This document shows positions 46,683 through 57,813 of a stretch of 64,000 nt of DNA, piece after piece (position 1 is the stretch's first letter; every line of letters begins with the position of its first letter). The stretch is from Tolypocladium sp. Sup5 PDA-1 (lineage: Eukaryota; Ascomycota; Sordariomycetes; Hypocreales; Ophiocordycipitaceae), in contig JPHH03000094.1 in the NCBI GenBank assembly GCA_000750105.3, forward strand, positions 17,931 through 81,930, read 5' to 3'. The notes beneath the pieces are model-generated. The model saw nothing but the letters and a program-made list of their open reading frames with translations, had not been told where the DNA came from and ran no database searches. Made by a program: the position numbers and the translations under genes.

Positions 46683-46708
46683 TCAAGGCTACCGTTTTGC
46701 GCTCAATT

Positions 46709-47089
46709 TCAGTCCATGTGCTCGACCCACCGAGCGCGAGACGGGCTCGGGACGAATGCCTTCCCGAAGTACTGTGTTTCGCGGGTCACCTCGGCACCCT
46801 CGAATACCATAATGCTCACGACGTAGAACGGCTGCTCGTCATATGTGAGAACTAGTTCGCTGATCCACATATCTCCGCCGCCGAGGATGCGCCGCACGGT
46901 GAAGCGTTTCGCATTCGGTTGGGCGGCGCGTGACGCCTGGATGCTGTCTCGGCCTCGAATGCGCTCGCCCGATTGCGGATACTCGAGAATCGCATCAGCT
47001 CGGTATAGCTTGTGTTCCGTCACGAAATCGTTGGCGTCAGAGGCCGCCCAGTGGCGTTGCAGAGCGTCCCGCACGTCGTCGTCCCGCAT
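46709..47089 (-). CDS. SnoaL-like / NTF2-fold protein, bacterial in character
   Basis: One intact intronless frame of 126 residues: RDALQRHWAASDANDFVTEH, AILEYPQSGERIRGRDSIQA, RRILGGGDMWISELVLTYDE, SIMVFEGAEVTRETQYFGKA, ending SRARWVEHMD. It matches the layout of small SnoaL-like NTF2-fold proteins that are frequent in actinobacteria and proteobacteria and rarer in fungi. Some members are polyketide cyclases, many are unassigned. Its 3' end is 26 bp from the Copia fragment. Intactness, no intron and GC-rich codon use beside decayed neighbours make horizontal origin plausible, but this was not tested. Confidence 0.82.
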   Translation of the reverse strand: MRDDDVRDALQRHWAASDANDFVTEHKLYRADAILEYPQSGERIRGRDSIQASRAAQPNAKRFTVRRILGGGDMWISELVLTYDEQPFYVVSIMVFEGAEVTRETQYFGKAFVPSPSRARWVEHMD

Positions 47090-48450
47090 GGTAATCTTCC
47101 TTCTCGTGGATGTGTTGCGGCAACGCCACCGATGAGACAGGCTGGCGAGCTGGGCTGTCGAAGTCGTTACGAGATGGACTTTAGCTGTATGGTTTCCGGC
47201 TGGGTGACTGTTGTTCGGTACGGGCAGTCTGAGCGCACGGATCGGCAGAATAAGTAGATCAGCCGACGTGGTGGCTGCTCGTGCTAGCAGCCTCAGTCGT
47301 CCTCACACGGAGCCGAAGCCAACGCAGGCGATGACGTAGTCGGTGTTTGACGACCCCGCCGAGGGCGGGGGCGGGCGGATCTGGCGGAAGAGGCGATTGT
47401 GGAGCCGTCTCGGGCTTTGTCCTGATTGTAAAGGGCGTGGGCGCGTTTAGACGTCGGGTTAGGGGTAAGAATGGGCGAGAATTGCGTGTAAGGTGAGGCC
47501 GAGAACCCGTACGCTCTACGAGATAGGTTCATGATCACCGTGGCCTACCTCTGCCCCTAGGGGTAGAAACGCAAACGGGGAAAAAGGAATAGGACAGTAT
47601 TAGAACTGCGCCTGCTGCACTCACACCCCTGCAGCAGCAAGTTCTCGCACCCACCTTCATTCTGGCAGCGTGACATGAGTGCAGTCGTGCTAAGCAGGCT
47701 ACAAATGGAAGGGGGCGTGGGAGCAATGAGGGATCAGTGAACGTGACGCGGTTGGGGAACGCGTCTGGATTGCAGGGGACGCGTGCGCATTATTAGCCAG
47801 TAGTAGATACCCAGTACCGCACGCCCCGCAAGTCGTCGCTTAAAGTAGATTCTATCTATGGCTATCTGATCTAAGGTAGTCCCAGCCTGGCCGCAGATGG
47901 TGGGAGACAATTTTATGGCATCGCATGGTGCATAGAGCTATATCAATTATTTCAACTTGTAAAAATGCATGAATTGATTTCATTAAAGGAAGAATTCGAC
48001 GATTTGTTTGATTTGATTGGGGTGATTGGTTGATTGAGTTGACGTATGATGAGCGCTGGTATTCACTGGCTCCATTTATCGTGCCACTTTTAAAATGCAC
48101 TGCAGTGGGTGTTCCCGTGTGGCGTGCAGATAGCAATCCTTCTCTGTAGAATGGAAGGAATGGTAAACAAGACGACAGCGCCACGGACAATACCGCCAGG
48201 CTGACCTTCAGTTGACCAGAAGGCACCATCTCCCGATTAAGCAAAATGAGGTGGCATTTCGTTCATGTATAAGACATGTCAACAGAAAAGAGAAGACAAA
48301 ATTGGCGCACATTTCACCTTGAGTCGGCTGATATGGAAAAGTATGAGCGAGGAGCAAGATGGTGCTGGCTATTTAAACTAAATGATATCTCCTCGACCCC
48401 TACTTGGAGGCTTTTGCTTTGCATAACGCTCGCTCGACCAACAACCTATT
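47090..48450. other. Intergenic, no gene recognised
   Basis: 1.36 kb with short frames only; its 3' end holds the oxalate decarboxylase promoter. Confidence 0.45.
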
Positions 48451-50225
48451 ATGCACTTCTTTCTCTTCTGCCTTGCCAGCTTGCTCGGCCTGTCCCTTCA
48501 GGCCGGGGTGTCGAAGCCGCCCCAGGAGGCACAACCTGTGCCCTCCTGGGAACGAAGGCAAACAAAGCACTTGAGACCTGTGGTGGAGGGGTTGAAGCGG
48601 CAATTTCCCGAGCCAACGGAAGATGGGAAAGGGGGTTCGGAAGACGGTAAACCTAACCCTGGAGAAATTCGCATGCCTTCAGTCTCAGGAACTCGAGTCT
48701 GATAAGAGATACACATAAAAGAGGGCCGAAATATTGCCATCGAACTACAGAACCCCGATGCCCTGAATCCCCCGAAAACAGACGCTGGGAAGGTGGTCAA
48801 TCTCAAGTGGAGCTTCGCACTCTCTAACAGGCTGTTGTACAAGGGCGGATACATCAGACTACAGGTAGTCTTCGCTTCGAGGCCCTATGGAAACGTATTT
48901 CGTTGATTCCTCTTCTCGGGTTACTAACGAGTCATGGATTCCCAAAGCTTGCTTCTGATCTCCCCGCGAGTAAAGACTTCGCCGGGGCCCAGAACCACCT
49001 CGCCAAAGGTGCCATCAGGCAAATGCACTGGCACTCCTGTGTATGTCACGATGTTTCTTCACGGCTTAACCAGGAGAGCAGGAGGACGGGATTGCTGACC
49101 TTAGAAGGACGAGTGGGGATATGTCACCAATGGCACGGTTATGGTAAGCTCCTATGCTTCCTCGTGCCTCAGACCCCCTTATCACATTGTGACGCTCTGT
49201 CCATGACAAAATCGCTGATGCAAACACTTAAAGATCACTATGATCGACCAGAACGGCCGCAACCAAGTCGCGTACGCAAAGGCTGGCGACATCTGGTACT
49301 TCCCCAAAGGCGAGCCGCACGTGGTCCAAGGCATGGAGGATCAGAACGAGTATCTCCTGATCTTCGACACCGGCGATTTCAACGCTCAGGGCACCACCTT
49401 CAACGTGGACGAGTGGCTGCTGCATACGCCCCCGGAGGTGCTGGCCAAGAACTTTGGGCTAAACAGTAGCGCCGCCTTCAAAAACATGCCGAACCCGTAC
49501 GGGTCCATCCACACCGGCACGCCGAGCAACGGGTCGGTCACGTCGCCGTACGGCCAGCTCACGGGGAATACGTCGTGGTACTTCCCTGCATCGCAGATGG
49601 CGGCCACCGAGGCGCCCGGCGGAGGGGGCGTGTACAAGCGCGTCGACTCCACGAACTTCCCCGTCTCACAGAATATTGTGGGCCAGATTGTGACACTGAA
49701 GCCGAAGGCAATGAGAGAATTGCACTGGCATCCGAACGTGAGAAACTTTGATAAAGTACATCAGGTGCAGGAATATCAGGCTAACGTACTCTGGTTTTTA
49801 GGGTGTGGAATGGCTGTACTTCCAATCGGGAACGGCACGTGCGACGGTCTGGTTGGGGAGCAACAATGCGCGAACATTCGACTTTACCAACGGGGACACG
49901 GCGGTATTTCCTGATAATGCTGGTGCGTTGCCTACCTATTTTGGTCACCCGTTGTTGCTTTGTACACAATTTGAAAGCGCTTCATTAGTGCCATGCTAAC
50001 CCCCGGACTGATGATACTGCAGGACACTATATTGAGAATCTCTCCGATACCGAAGACTTGTTGTATCTCGAGATCTTCCACTCAAACGTCGTGGAAGATG
50101 TATCCCTGACACAGTGGCTTGCCTTAACGCCGGCCGATATTGTCGCCCAAGTGCTGAACGTTAGCATCGATGTAGTGAACGCGTTACCGAAGGAGAAACA
50201 ATTTGCTATAGCGGCTGTGGTGTAA
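48451..50225 (+). CDS. Secreted bicupin oxalate decarboxylase
   Basis: Seven exons (48451-48646, 48722-48864, 48948-49040, 49109-49138, 49234-49737, 49802-49922, 50023-50225) give 429 residues in frame. A signal peptide (MHFFLFCLASLLGLSLQAG) is followed by a charged propeptide-like stretch and two cupin domains. Cupin 1 shows GAIRQMHWHSCDEWGYVTNG and WYFPKGEPHVVQG; cupin 2 shows KAMRELHWHPNGVEWLYFQS and DNAGHYIEN. The HxH, Glu and His of both Mn sites are present. Oxalate is split to formate and CO2. Relatives usually have Ala or a similar residue where Cys follows HWHS, and SHNR where SNR is read here. Exon 4 (30 nt) is the least certain. Confidence 0.8.
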
Positions 50226-51100
50226 TTGAGGTTATCTGAGAGGAGGCTTATGAGCGCGAGGGTGATAGTATAGTCGGGGGAAAAGACCGAAGGGTAGTAC
50301 TAAGCCGCATGGAATTAGATAGAGTTAGCTAGTAGGAATAGGAGGGACCAAAGCACCTAGCTATGTATAATAGCTTAGCTAGCGTAGTAGGATCCCTAGT
50401 ATTCTTTTGCACCTAAATTTTAATGCCGTCGATTGCCGCAATACCAACGCGCGTGAGACTCGCGATGCCCTCATCGCTAACGCCAGAACGTGAAATTGCG
50501 ATACTGGCGCCGCGCCTACTACTATCTGCATTTACTAGAAATGAGGCTCTAGATGAGAGACCTCTATCGCTCCTTTTTTATTCGGGCGTATACGCAAGGC
50601 GAGAGATACGCGCGACGATAATTTACTTAAGCATTTGCGTAACGAGTATTGCCGTGGAATTGCTAGCGCGAGTGACGTAGACCGCGAGGTACTTGAGCGT
50701 TTGGTGTTTTTAATGAATAAATATTGTACTCTAGTTGCGCGACCCAAGTACAAACACCCCCAAAGAGGAAGGTAACGTGTGTACTCCGGTAGGTGTATTA
50801 GTTAGTCTGATCGAGACGGATGCGGCCAACCGAGATGGATGCGGCCAACAGCCTCCCTCCACGTATACCCTGTCAACCTGCGTTTTAGTCTGTCACTTAT
50901 CACTCTTGTTGACTGCTCTCCTGCCTGCTTATCGATCTCACCTGCTCTTAGCTTATCAATCAACCCTTTTGCCACACAGCGCCCCTCCTTACTCTAACCT
51001 CATTGCCAACCCCGAATTCCCCGTCTAATTTTCTTTGACACGCCGTTGCTTACCAAATTGCGCCCATTTGGAGCCAGCCTGATACCCCCCCCCCGGGACC
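50226..51100. other. Promoter side of the MFS gene
   Basis: No gene recognised. 50925-51100 is the segment copied in inverted orientation at 15176-15365. A C9 run lies just before the ATG. Confidence 0.45.
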
Positions 51101-52788
51101 ATGGCGACCCCCAAAGCCCATGATGAGGAGATCATCGCAGTGCCCGATCCCGTCGAGCTGGAATTAGCCAAACTCCCGATGCCGGCTGCTGCCACCAAGA
51201 CCATGAAAGACTCGGACCCCTTCCTCGTTGCCTTCGACGAACCTTACGATGCCGAGAACCCGTTCGACTGGCCAACAGGCCGTAAATGGATGGTTACAGA
51301 CGTCTTGTCAGCTACGGGCTTTAACCGCATCATGGTTTCGACCATTATGGCGCCCGCCTTGTCCACCATTGCCAGCGACCTCCATATGAGCCCGACGGAG
51401 TCAGCTATGTCCCTGTCTATATACCTATTAGCTACCGCCTTTGGTCCGCTCTTTATCGGTCCACTGTCCGAGGTCTACGGCAGACAGGTTATTCTGCATA
51501 CCTCTAGCGTCTGGTTCTTTATTTGGAATATGGTTTGTGGTTTCGCTACCACCAAGGGGACACTTATTGCAGCTCGCTTTTTAGCAGGCTTTGGTGCCAG
51601 CGCTATATATGCGCTAGCTGGTGGTGTTCTAGGTGATATGTGGAGGCCTGAACAGAGAGGGCGTTCTTTGGGAGTTTACTTGCTCATCCCACTACTGGGC
51701 GCAGCTGTCGGTAAGTTCCCTGTGATTGGCTATGAATCCAGGAGGCATTCTCCTCCCTGGCCAAATTGCAACGAGTACATGCAGTATATGGACGAATGAA
51801 TAAGTTAGCTAACCGGTAGTATAGGTCCTATTATTGGCGGTTGTATCGCCGCGCGCACAACCTGGCGGTGGATGTTTTGGTCCACATCTATATTCCAAGG
51901 CGCCATGATATTTGTGTCTTTTTTCAGTTTCCCCGAGTCATACGGCGTACTAATACTCCGACGTCGTGCCGACCGCCTTCGTCGAGATACTGGTAATACA
52001 CAGTACTATACAGAAGGTGAACGGTTTAACAGAGACAAATCGACTATGGCTATTATCGGGTGGGCCTTGACACGACCGCTTCGTCTCCTCATCTTTCATC
52101 CTACTATCCAGATTTCCTCTATTCTCTCCGGCTTTAATTATGGCATTATGTACATCACTCTCTCTACCTTCTCCAACCTATGGATATTCCAGTATCATCA
52201 GTCTGTGGAGATTAGCGGATTACACTATATCGCCTGTTCACTAGGCGAGCTGGTTGCCTCACAGATTGGTGGGCGTTTGATGGATTACTTTTACAAGCGA
52301 CGGCAAGGGCAGGGTAAAACCCCTACTCCTGAATCCCGTATCCCACTTATGTACCTCGGTATCTTTACCGCATGGGCAGGGGTGTTGATGTATGGGTGGA
52401 CAGCTGAGTATAGACTACACTGGATTGTGGTTGATATTGGCGTCTTTATCATGATGTTTGGGATGCAACTAGGTGGAATGCCCAGTAGGTTCCTTGTTGC
52501 TCTTTCTGGCCTGTCCACAGGATCACTGACCCTGATGTTACAGTGATGGCGTACATCATCGACTCGTACGGGGAGCACACAAGCAGCGCCATGGCGGCAT
52601 CACAGTTCATCAAGAGCCTGACAGCTTTCCTGTTCCCGTTATTCGCTCCGAGCATGTACCAAGCGCTTGGGTACGGATGGACCAATAGTGTACTGGCCTT
52701 GGCGGGCTTGGTACTTGCTATCCCTCTCCCGATATTTGTGTGGAAGTACGGGGCCAGGTTGAGGGCTAAGGCGACTTCGACCTATTGA
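51101..52788 (+). CDS. MFS drug:H+ antiporter (DHA1, polyamine/multidrug exporter type)
   Basis: Three exons (51101-51710, 51825-52484, 52544-52788) encode 504 residues. A long cytosolic N-terminus (DDEEIIA-like, acidic) precedes TM1 after PTGRKWMVTDVLSATGFNRI. LSEVYGRQVI corresponds to motif A, and the intron-1 junction rebuilds GPIIGG, the antiporter motif C. QLGGMP-M-MAYIIDSYGEHT at the intron-2 junction is typical of the TPO1/FLU1 group, as is FIKSLTAFLFPLFAPSMYQA. Twelve membrane segments are expected. Intron 1 is unusually long for this window (114 nt). The gene looks intact and would export small molecules at the plasma membrane; substrate unknown. Confidence 0.87.
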
Positions 52789-52856
52789 ACGGAAGCAAAC
52801 TACCCAACTATGTTGGTGCAATTGTCGGATGGAAATGGCGCCTGCTGACTGAACAG

Positions 52857-52874
52857 CCCCCCCCCCCCCCCCCC
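52857..52874 (+). repeat. Homopolymer of 18 C
   Basis: An uninterrupted C18 run 68 bp after the MFS stop. Its length is likely to vary and to trouble sequencing. Confidence 0.95.
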
Positions 52875-53257
52875 AGTGTTTACTGCCTGTACGGAAAAGA
52901 GAGGGAATTAGATCGGAAGAGGGATAGAACAGAGGGGCTTTTGACGAGGAACACAATAAACACCTGCATCAAGGTCATCGAAATAAAAATAGGTCCAAGG
53001 CATCGGCTTTTCTATTTATCAAGGGAATTGACTTGAACAGATGTTACTTTCATTGTGGGAACCCAAGACCCCACAATGTAGGAACCGACATAAACCAACC
53101 CCGACTGTATGTGAATGAGTGAATTCTATACTAGAAATATCTAGCATGCGTCGCCAACTATACCAACCATTTCATTCCCCGTATCCTGCTGCCTCCGCCA
53201 TTTAGTCTTATCTAGCTGACACTTGGACATCGGAAAGTTTCAGGCTGTGGCCAGAGG
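52875..53257. other. Intergenic between convergent MFS and TauD genes
   Basis: No gene recognised. Confidence 0.45.
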
Positions 53258-54839
53258 CTAAGCACTGATTCCTGGCTGGTCCCAAAAACTGGCCAAAATC
53301 TTTCGCTCGCCTTCCCGGCCCCATCGGGCGTGCTGAGCGGCGTAGTTCTGCAGTTTGTTAGATGCGATAAAAATACAGTGGTTGTCTGTAGATTGAGCTC
53401 AGTCGCTTTGCGTTTTCTTTTACTTACGTCGATAACTAGAACGTCACCAACGTCCCATTTGATGTCCGCTGCGAGTTTGTGCTGGTAGTGGTCCATTCTC
53501 TCGAGCCATTCCTTGGGAATGATCTCATCCTCCTCCAAGCCGCCGAACTGGTATATGTTAGTCTCTAGACGTCGTAGTAGGTGATGGGGGTTGCTTGCAT
53601 GAGGGGGTACGGCAATGTCGCTCGTACCATCTTCTCTCTTGAAAGTAAAGGGGGGTTCCCAAGTGTTGTTGACCTTGGCGTTAGTATAGCGCGTCGACAT
53701 AGCCTAAGACACAATACTGTTAGTACTCCTAGCCCTTAGATGAAATGACCACCAGGGTTTGCATTGGGGACTTGCATTGAAGATGGCAGGCTTGTTCTGC
53801 GTTGGGTGCATGCGAACACCTAAGAGAGACGATAAAGTCAGCCATTGACGCCACAACAGTGTCACAACATTGGGAATATCTACCGGGAACTCGGTGAACA
53901 ACTTCAAGGTCCCCGTTATCCAGCCAGGTCCAGTTGAAGCCTCGGCGTTGCCAAACGGGAATACTCTCGCCCTTCTTGTCAATTCTGGCATGCCAGCCGC
54001 CGCGTTCGGCAAGGTCAATGATGCGGCGCTCCACCCCTTTTCGCTTTTCTTCCTCGGAATCAGGGGGCGCCGACCCATCCGTGGGTCCAAATGCTGATGC
54101 CTTATACAGTCCATTGCCCCCGACGATCCCGCCAACTTGCTTGGCAGTGTGCGGGATCTGGTAGACAAGACCCTTGGACGCACAGCCCTCGACGAAGCCT
54201 GGGACCTCCTTCTTGAGGCGGTCGAATAAGGCCAACGAGCTTACTACAGACGTCTCGCCTCCGGACTGTGGCGGGACCTCGCAGAAGAGTACCAAGTACC
54301 CGGGATGTACTGGTGAGACGGCATACTCGTTATGCCATCCGATGAAATGAGAAGGGGGCCCCCTGTAAACCATATTAGCTAGGCTCTCAACGTTTCTCTA
54401 TTCAACTCTATTCCCTTGCCACGCAATGTAGGCGTGCTACTTACTCGTTGGTAGTCAGGACATGCTTGGCCCGAGGCCGACGCAGCACCTCCATGCCTAC
54501 GTCTGTATGCGGCTTCCAAGCATGGTCGCCCTTACCGGCCAGGGCGACCAGAAAGTCGGAGAAGTCCTCGGGAGTCTTCAGCGGGAGGCCCTTCAAATGC
54601 ACAACACCGCCATTGGCATCGAGCAGCTGGCGCATCTTGCTCTGCTCATTGGTTTGGGTCGGCTGCGCCGCGATGCGGCCGATTTCATGAAGCACCTCGG
54701 CCTTGGTTTTGGTGGACTTGTGCGGCTTCAAGACCACGGGAAACCGGATGACAGGCTCGTTGGGACCCTCGACGATCTTCAAGTGTTGCTGGTAGTCCTC
54801 CTCGACCGGAACCCAATACTCATCGACTACGTGAGGCAT
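53258..54839 (-). CDS. TauD/TfdA-like Fe(II)/2-oxoglutarate dioxygenase
   Basis: Five exons on the minus strand (54839-54445, 54383-53884, 53819-53776, 53703-53428, 53347-53258) encode 434 residues and keep phase throughout. Motifs: GWHNEYAVSPVHPGYLVLFC with the His-x-Glu iron ligands, PPQSGGETSV, GVRMHPTQNKPAIFN, KWDVGDVLVIDNYAAQHAR with the distal His, and ERKILASFWDQ with the oxoglutarate-binding Arg. Intron 3 (53704-53775) begins GCAAGT instead of GT and has a perfect TACTAAC branch point. The ATG at 54839 starts MPHVVDEYWVPVEEDYQQHL; an upstream frame adds residues without resemblance. Likely oxidises a small acid or amino-acid derivative. Confidence 0.82.
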
Positions 54840-55598
54840 CGTGAAACGTGATTGGGCAAGCAAATACTGAGCCCGTTTTAAAGTTTCATGTGCCTTGAAC
54901 AGAAACGTTTGCAAGTTCGTAGAACGTGGCTGTAAGCTCTTAGGTGCCCCGGCGAGACTTATTATAGTCAATGTGCTTACACTCTGCTCCCCACAATTGG
55001 ATGATTTCACCATCAGTTGAGAGAAATAACATGTCAAATATCAATATGTTTGCTGGAGAAGCCCTAACCTCCTCAATGCATGCTACAGGGGTGTATGGCC
55101 ACGTGGGGGCCGGGCCTACATGCAATGAACACTTGAACTACGGATTGCTCCGCACAGAATACTCAATCTACCGTGCAGATATTGTGGAGTCATCCACAGT
55201 TACATTTTGCTCGTGTTAAAGTCTGAAGCCTGGTCGTCCCTCCAGAAACGTCTTATTGCCGATGCATGGTCTCACTGCCTTGGATATCCTGTTCTATAAC
55301 ACAGGGCCCTAATGCACCCCGTCCCAATATGCAGCGTCCTAATACGGGGCACATCACTTTGCTTGACTCAGTATTCATTAGCCTTGTAGATTATCACTAC
55401 ACGCGTAGACTCACATAGGCAGTGCATCAAGATGGGGCGTGGAGCTTTGCGATTATAATGACATGTGCCAAAGGTCATGAAATCGATAGCACAGCATACC
55501 CCACGTCATGACAACCGAACCCCCCCCCAGGTCGGTTGTATAATCCCATTCTCTCTGCTGCAAATGTGCATCTCTCCGTTTTTGCCGCAACATCAAAC
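54840..55598. promoter_or_regulatory. Bidirectional promoter region between TauD-like and aldolase genes
   Basis: The two genes are divergent, 759 bp apart, so they may be co-regulated. No clear operator or TATA pair was found. A C9 run lies near 55521-55529. Confidence 0.4.
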
Positions 55599-56630
55599 AT
55601 GCGGAATAACAAGTCAACGATGTTAAACGTCAAGGAATACATCGCGCTGGACCTCGCCCAACCGACCAACTTCCGGGCAATGCTGCGGTCTGGTGAGCTT
55701 CTCTGGGGCACCTCCTGTCGTATAGCTAGCGAGGAGGCCGCCAGCATTGTAGCGACACTCCCACATCATTTCTGCTTTATAGATTCCGTGAGTACCGAAC
55801 TGAGCAACTTGTGCCAAATGGAACCTCTGGAACCGAGGGCCGTCTGCTGACCCACCTCGCGCAGGAACATTCACCACTTAACGCCACCATGCTTGTCGCT
55901 CTGATCAAGACTATTCAGCAGCACTCCGGTGGGTGCATGGTACCCTATGTGCGCATAGCACCAAACTCCACCGACCTAATCAACTATGTACTGAATGCTG
56001 GTGCGGGGGGGATCGTAATGCCTCACGTCCAAAATGCTGCTCAGGCCGAGTCGCTGGTGCGCATGGCCAAGTTTCCGCCCTTTGGAGACCGAAGCTACCC
56101 TCCCATGTCCCTGCTGGGCCGCCAGACAAGGACACTACCGGGCCAGACGGTTTATGATGTCTGGAACGAGCATGCTGCTGTTTTCTGCCAGATTGAGGAT
56201 ATCGAAGGCGTTAGGAATATTGCCGAGATCGCAAGGGTCCCTGGAGGTTAGTGTTACGGGTCGATGGCTTGCTCTATAAGACTATTACTGACTTCAGATG
56301 CCATCACTTATAGTTGATGCACTGATGGTTGGTGCGGGAGACCTAAGATGCTCACTTGGCCTCGAGGTCGGTAGCCAAGACGGCGACGAACCCGCCTTCC
56401 TCGATGCCCTCGAAAGGATTCAGCGGGCTGCTGATGCCAATGATCTTGCGGTATTGGGGTTTGCCATGACACCATAGATTCTACGACGTCGTCTCGAGCT
56501 TGGATGGCGGGCCTTTGTTGTGCACTCGGATGGCTATGGCGTATTCAAGTCGGGAACGGAAAGTTTCGACGCTGGGGTGAAATTAGCCAAGCAGGTCGGA
56601 GTAAAGACCAATGTGGCCTATAAAAATTAG
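55599..56630 (+). pseudogene. HpcH/HpaI aldolase family (class II pyruvate aldolase type), one in-frame stop
   Basis: Three exons (55599-55787, 55865-56246, 56314-56630) join in phase. Motifs: TNFRAMLRSGELLWGTSCRI, HSPLNATMLVALIKTIQQHS, VPYVRIAPNSTDLINYVLNA, AGGIVMPHVQNAAQAE, AVFCQIEDIEGVRNIAEIA with the metal-binding Glu, and VDALMVGAGDLRCSLGLE with the metal-binding Asp. TAG (56476-56478) interrupts exon 3 between FAMTP and ILRRRLELGWRAFVVHSDGY; CAG or GAG is one change away. The frame then continues cleanly to a normal end. Family members cleave or form carbon bonds between pyruvate-like enolates and aldehydes. The truncated product would lack about 50 residues and might fold. Confidence 0.75.
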
Positions 56631-57813
56631 TAGCGAATGGACTGTAACTGCGCGAGTTTAGCCGGTTTATGAAATGATAGTTCTTTCAACATTCCGGCCG
56701 TAGTTAAAGACGAGTATTATCCGAAGAATGTAACATGCAAAATACGAGACATGGTCCTGCACTTACCCACGTTGATAGTAGGTATCATTATAGAACTAGG
56801 GTGAGCAGCATTTTGAATGAGTAGATGCGGAGCAACGGGGAGCTGTTGAATCTGCGGTGGAAGTTGGAACCGACCTCACTAGTCTGTTCCCCTGAAAGCA
56901 CCGAGATTGTCAAGAAAGGTGGGCCCTACCCTGACCACGTCGCAAAGAGCCGCGCGGGAACTCCATGCGGTATAGCCCAGCTGCTTATTACATCATGGTG
57001 GTTGCAATGTAGCCTTGTGTGCCGCAAGGTACATATAACCATGCAGTGTAGATGGCTGCCGAATCTCATTGCGTCCCCCCTATTAACGCTGCCTCCATGC
57101 TGTTTTAGCGCCGAAGGCTTAGCTATTAGTGTATTTTATGTGAACGTAATGTAGGTAGGAGTAGTTCTATTCATAGCAAGGCACCAATGCCCGGTGCTAG
57201 AGCGACGCAGTACTTGACAAGAAGGGTTGAAGCTGTTGAGCTCCCCAAGACGTATCCACCGGTTCATCTTTACGTTATCCGCCTTCTCCTCTGCTCCGCC
57301 TACGTTTCAATTTTCATGGCCTCTATCCTCGCCTTATCAGCCAATGCGTATTACCGATGCCCATTCGACGTCCTCGGTAGCTACAGTCGCTCCAAAGAGT
57401 CCGGCGGATACAATGCCTTGTCGTTAGCCTACAACAAACACCCGGACGCCTTCCGGAGATCAGCCAAGCTACACTATCCAGAAGTTTGGTGGGACGTGTC
57501 TCGGCAAATATTCCTTGAATATCGTGAACAACGTCATAAGGTGGGCATGGTGCTCGGCACTCGTCTTTGACCGAGCCAAGAACATAATCTGACCAAATAC
57601 AGACCGTACTCCGTGACAAGCAAGGTCGTGGCCGTGTGTTTTGCTAGGAGCCTTAACACCAAGCTTGGCGGAACTACTAATAAGCAAGCAGACCCCGTTT
57701 CCTTTGCTTAACGACCAAAGAGTCAGCAGCAGCAACAACCAAACTGACCCTGTAATAGACTCCTGCGAGCATCACGAGATGCCTCTGGTCCGGATTCTTC
57801 AACTTTTTGGACA
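56631..57813. other. Intergenic; expected aspartokinase N-terminus not found
   Basis: Frames at 56825-57154 and 57187-57570 (127 codons, one hydrophobic stretch) have no recognisable motif. The KFGGTS start of an aspartokinase, expected near 57500-57800, is not visible. Confidence 0.45.
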
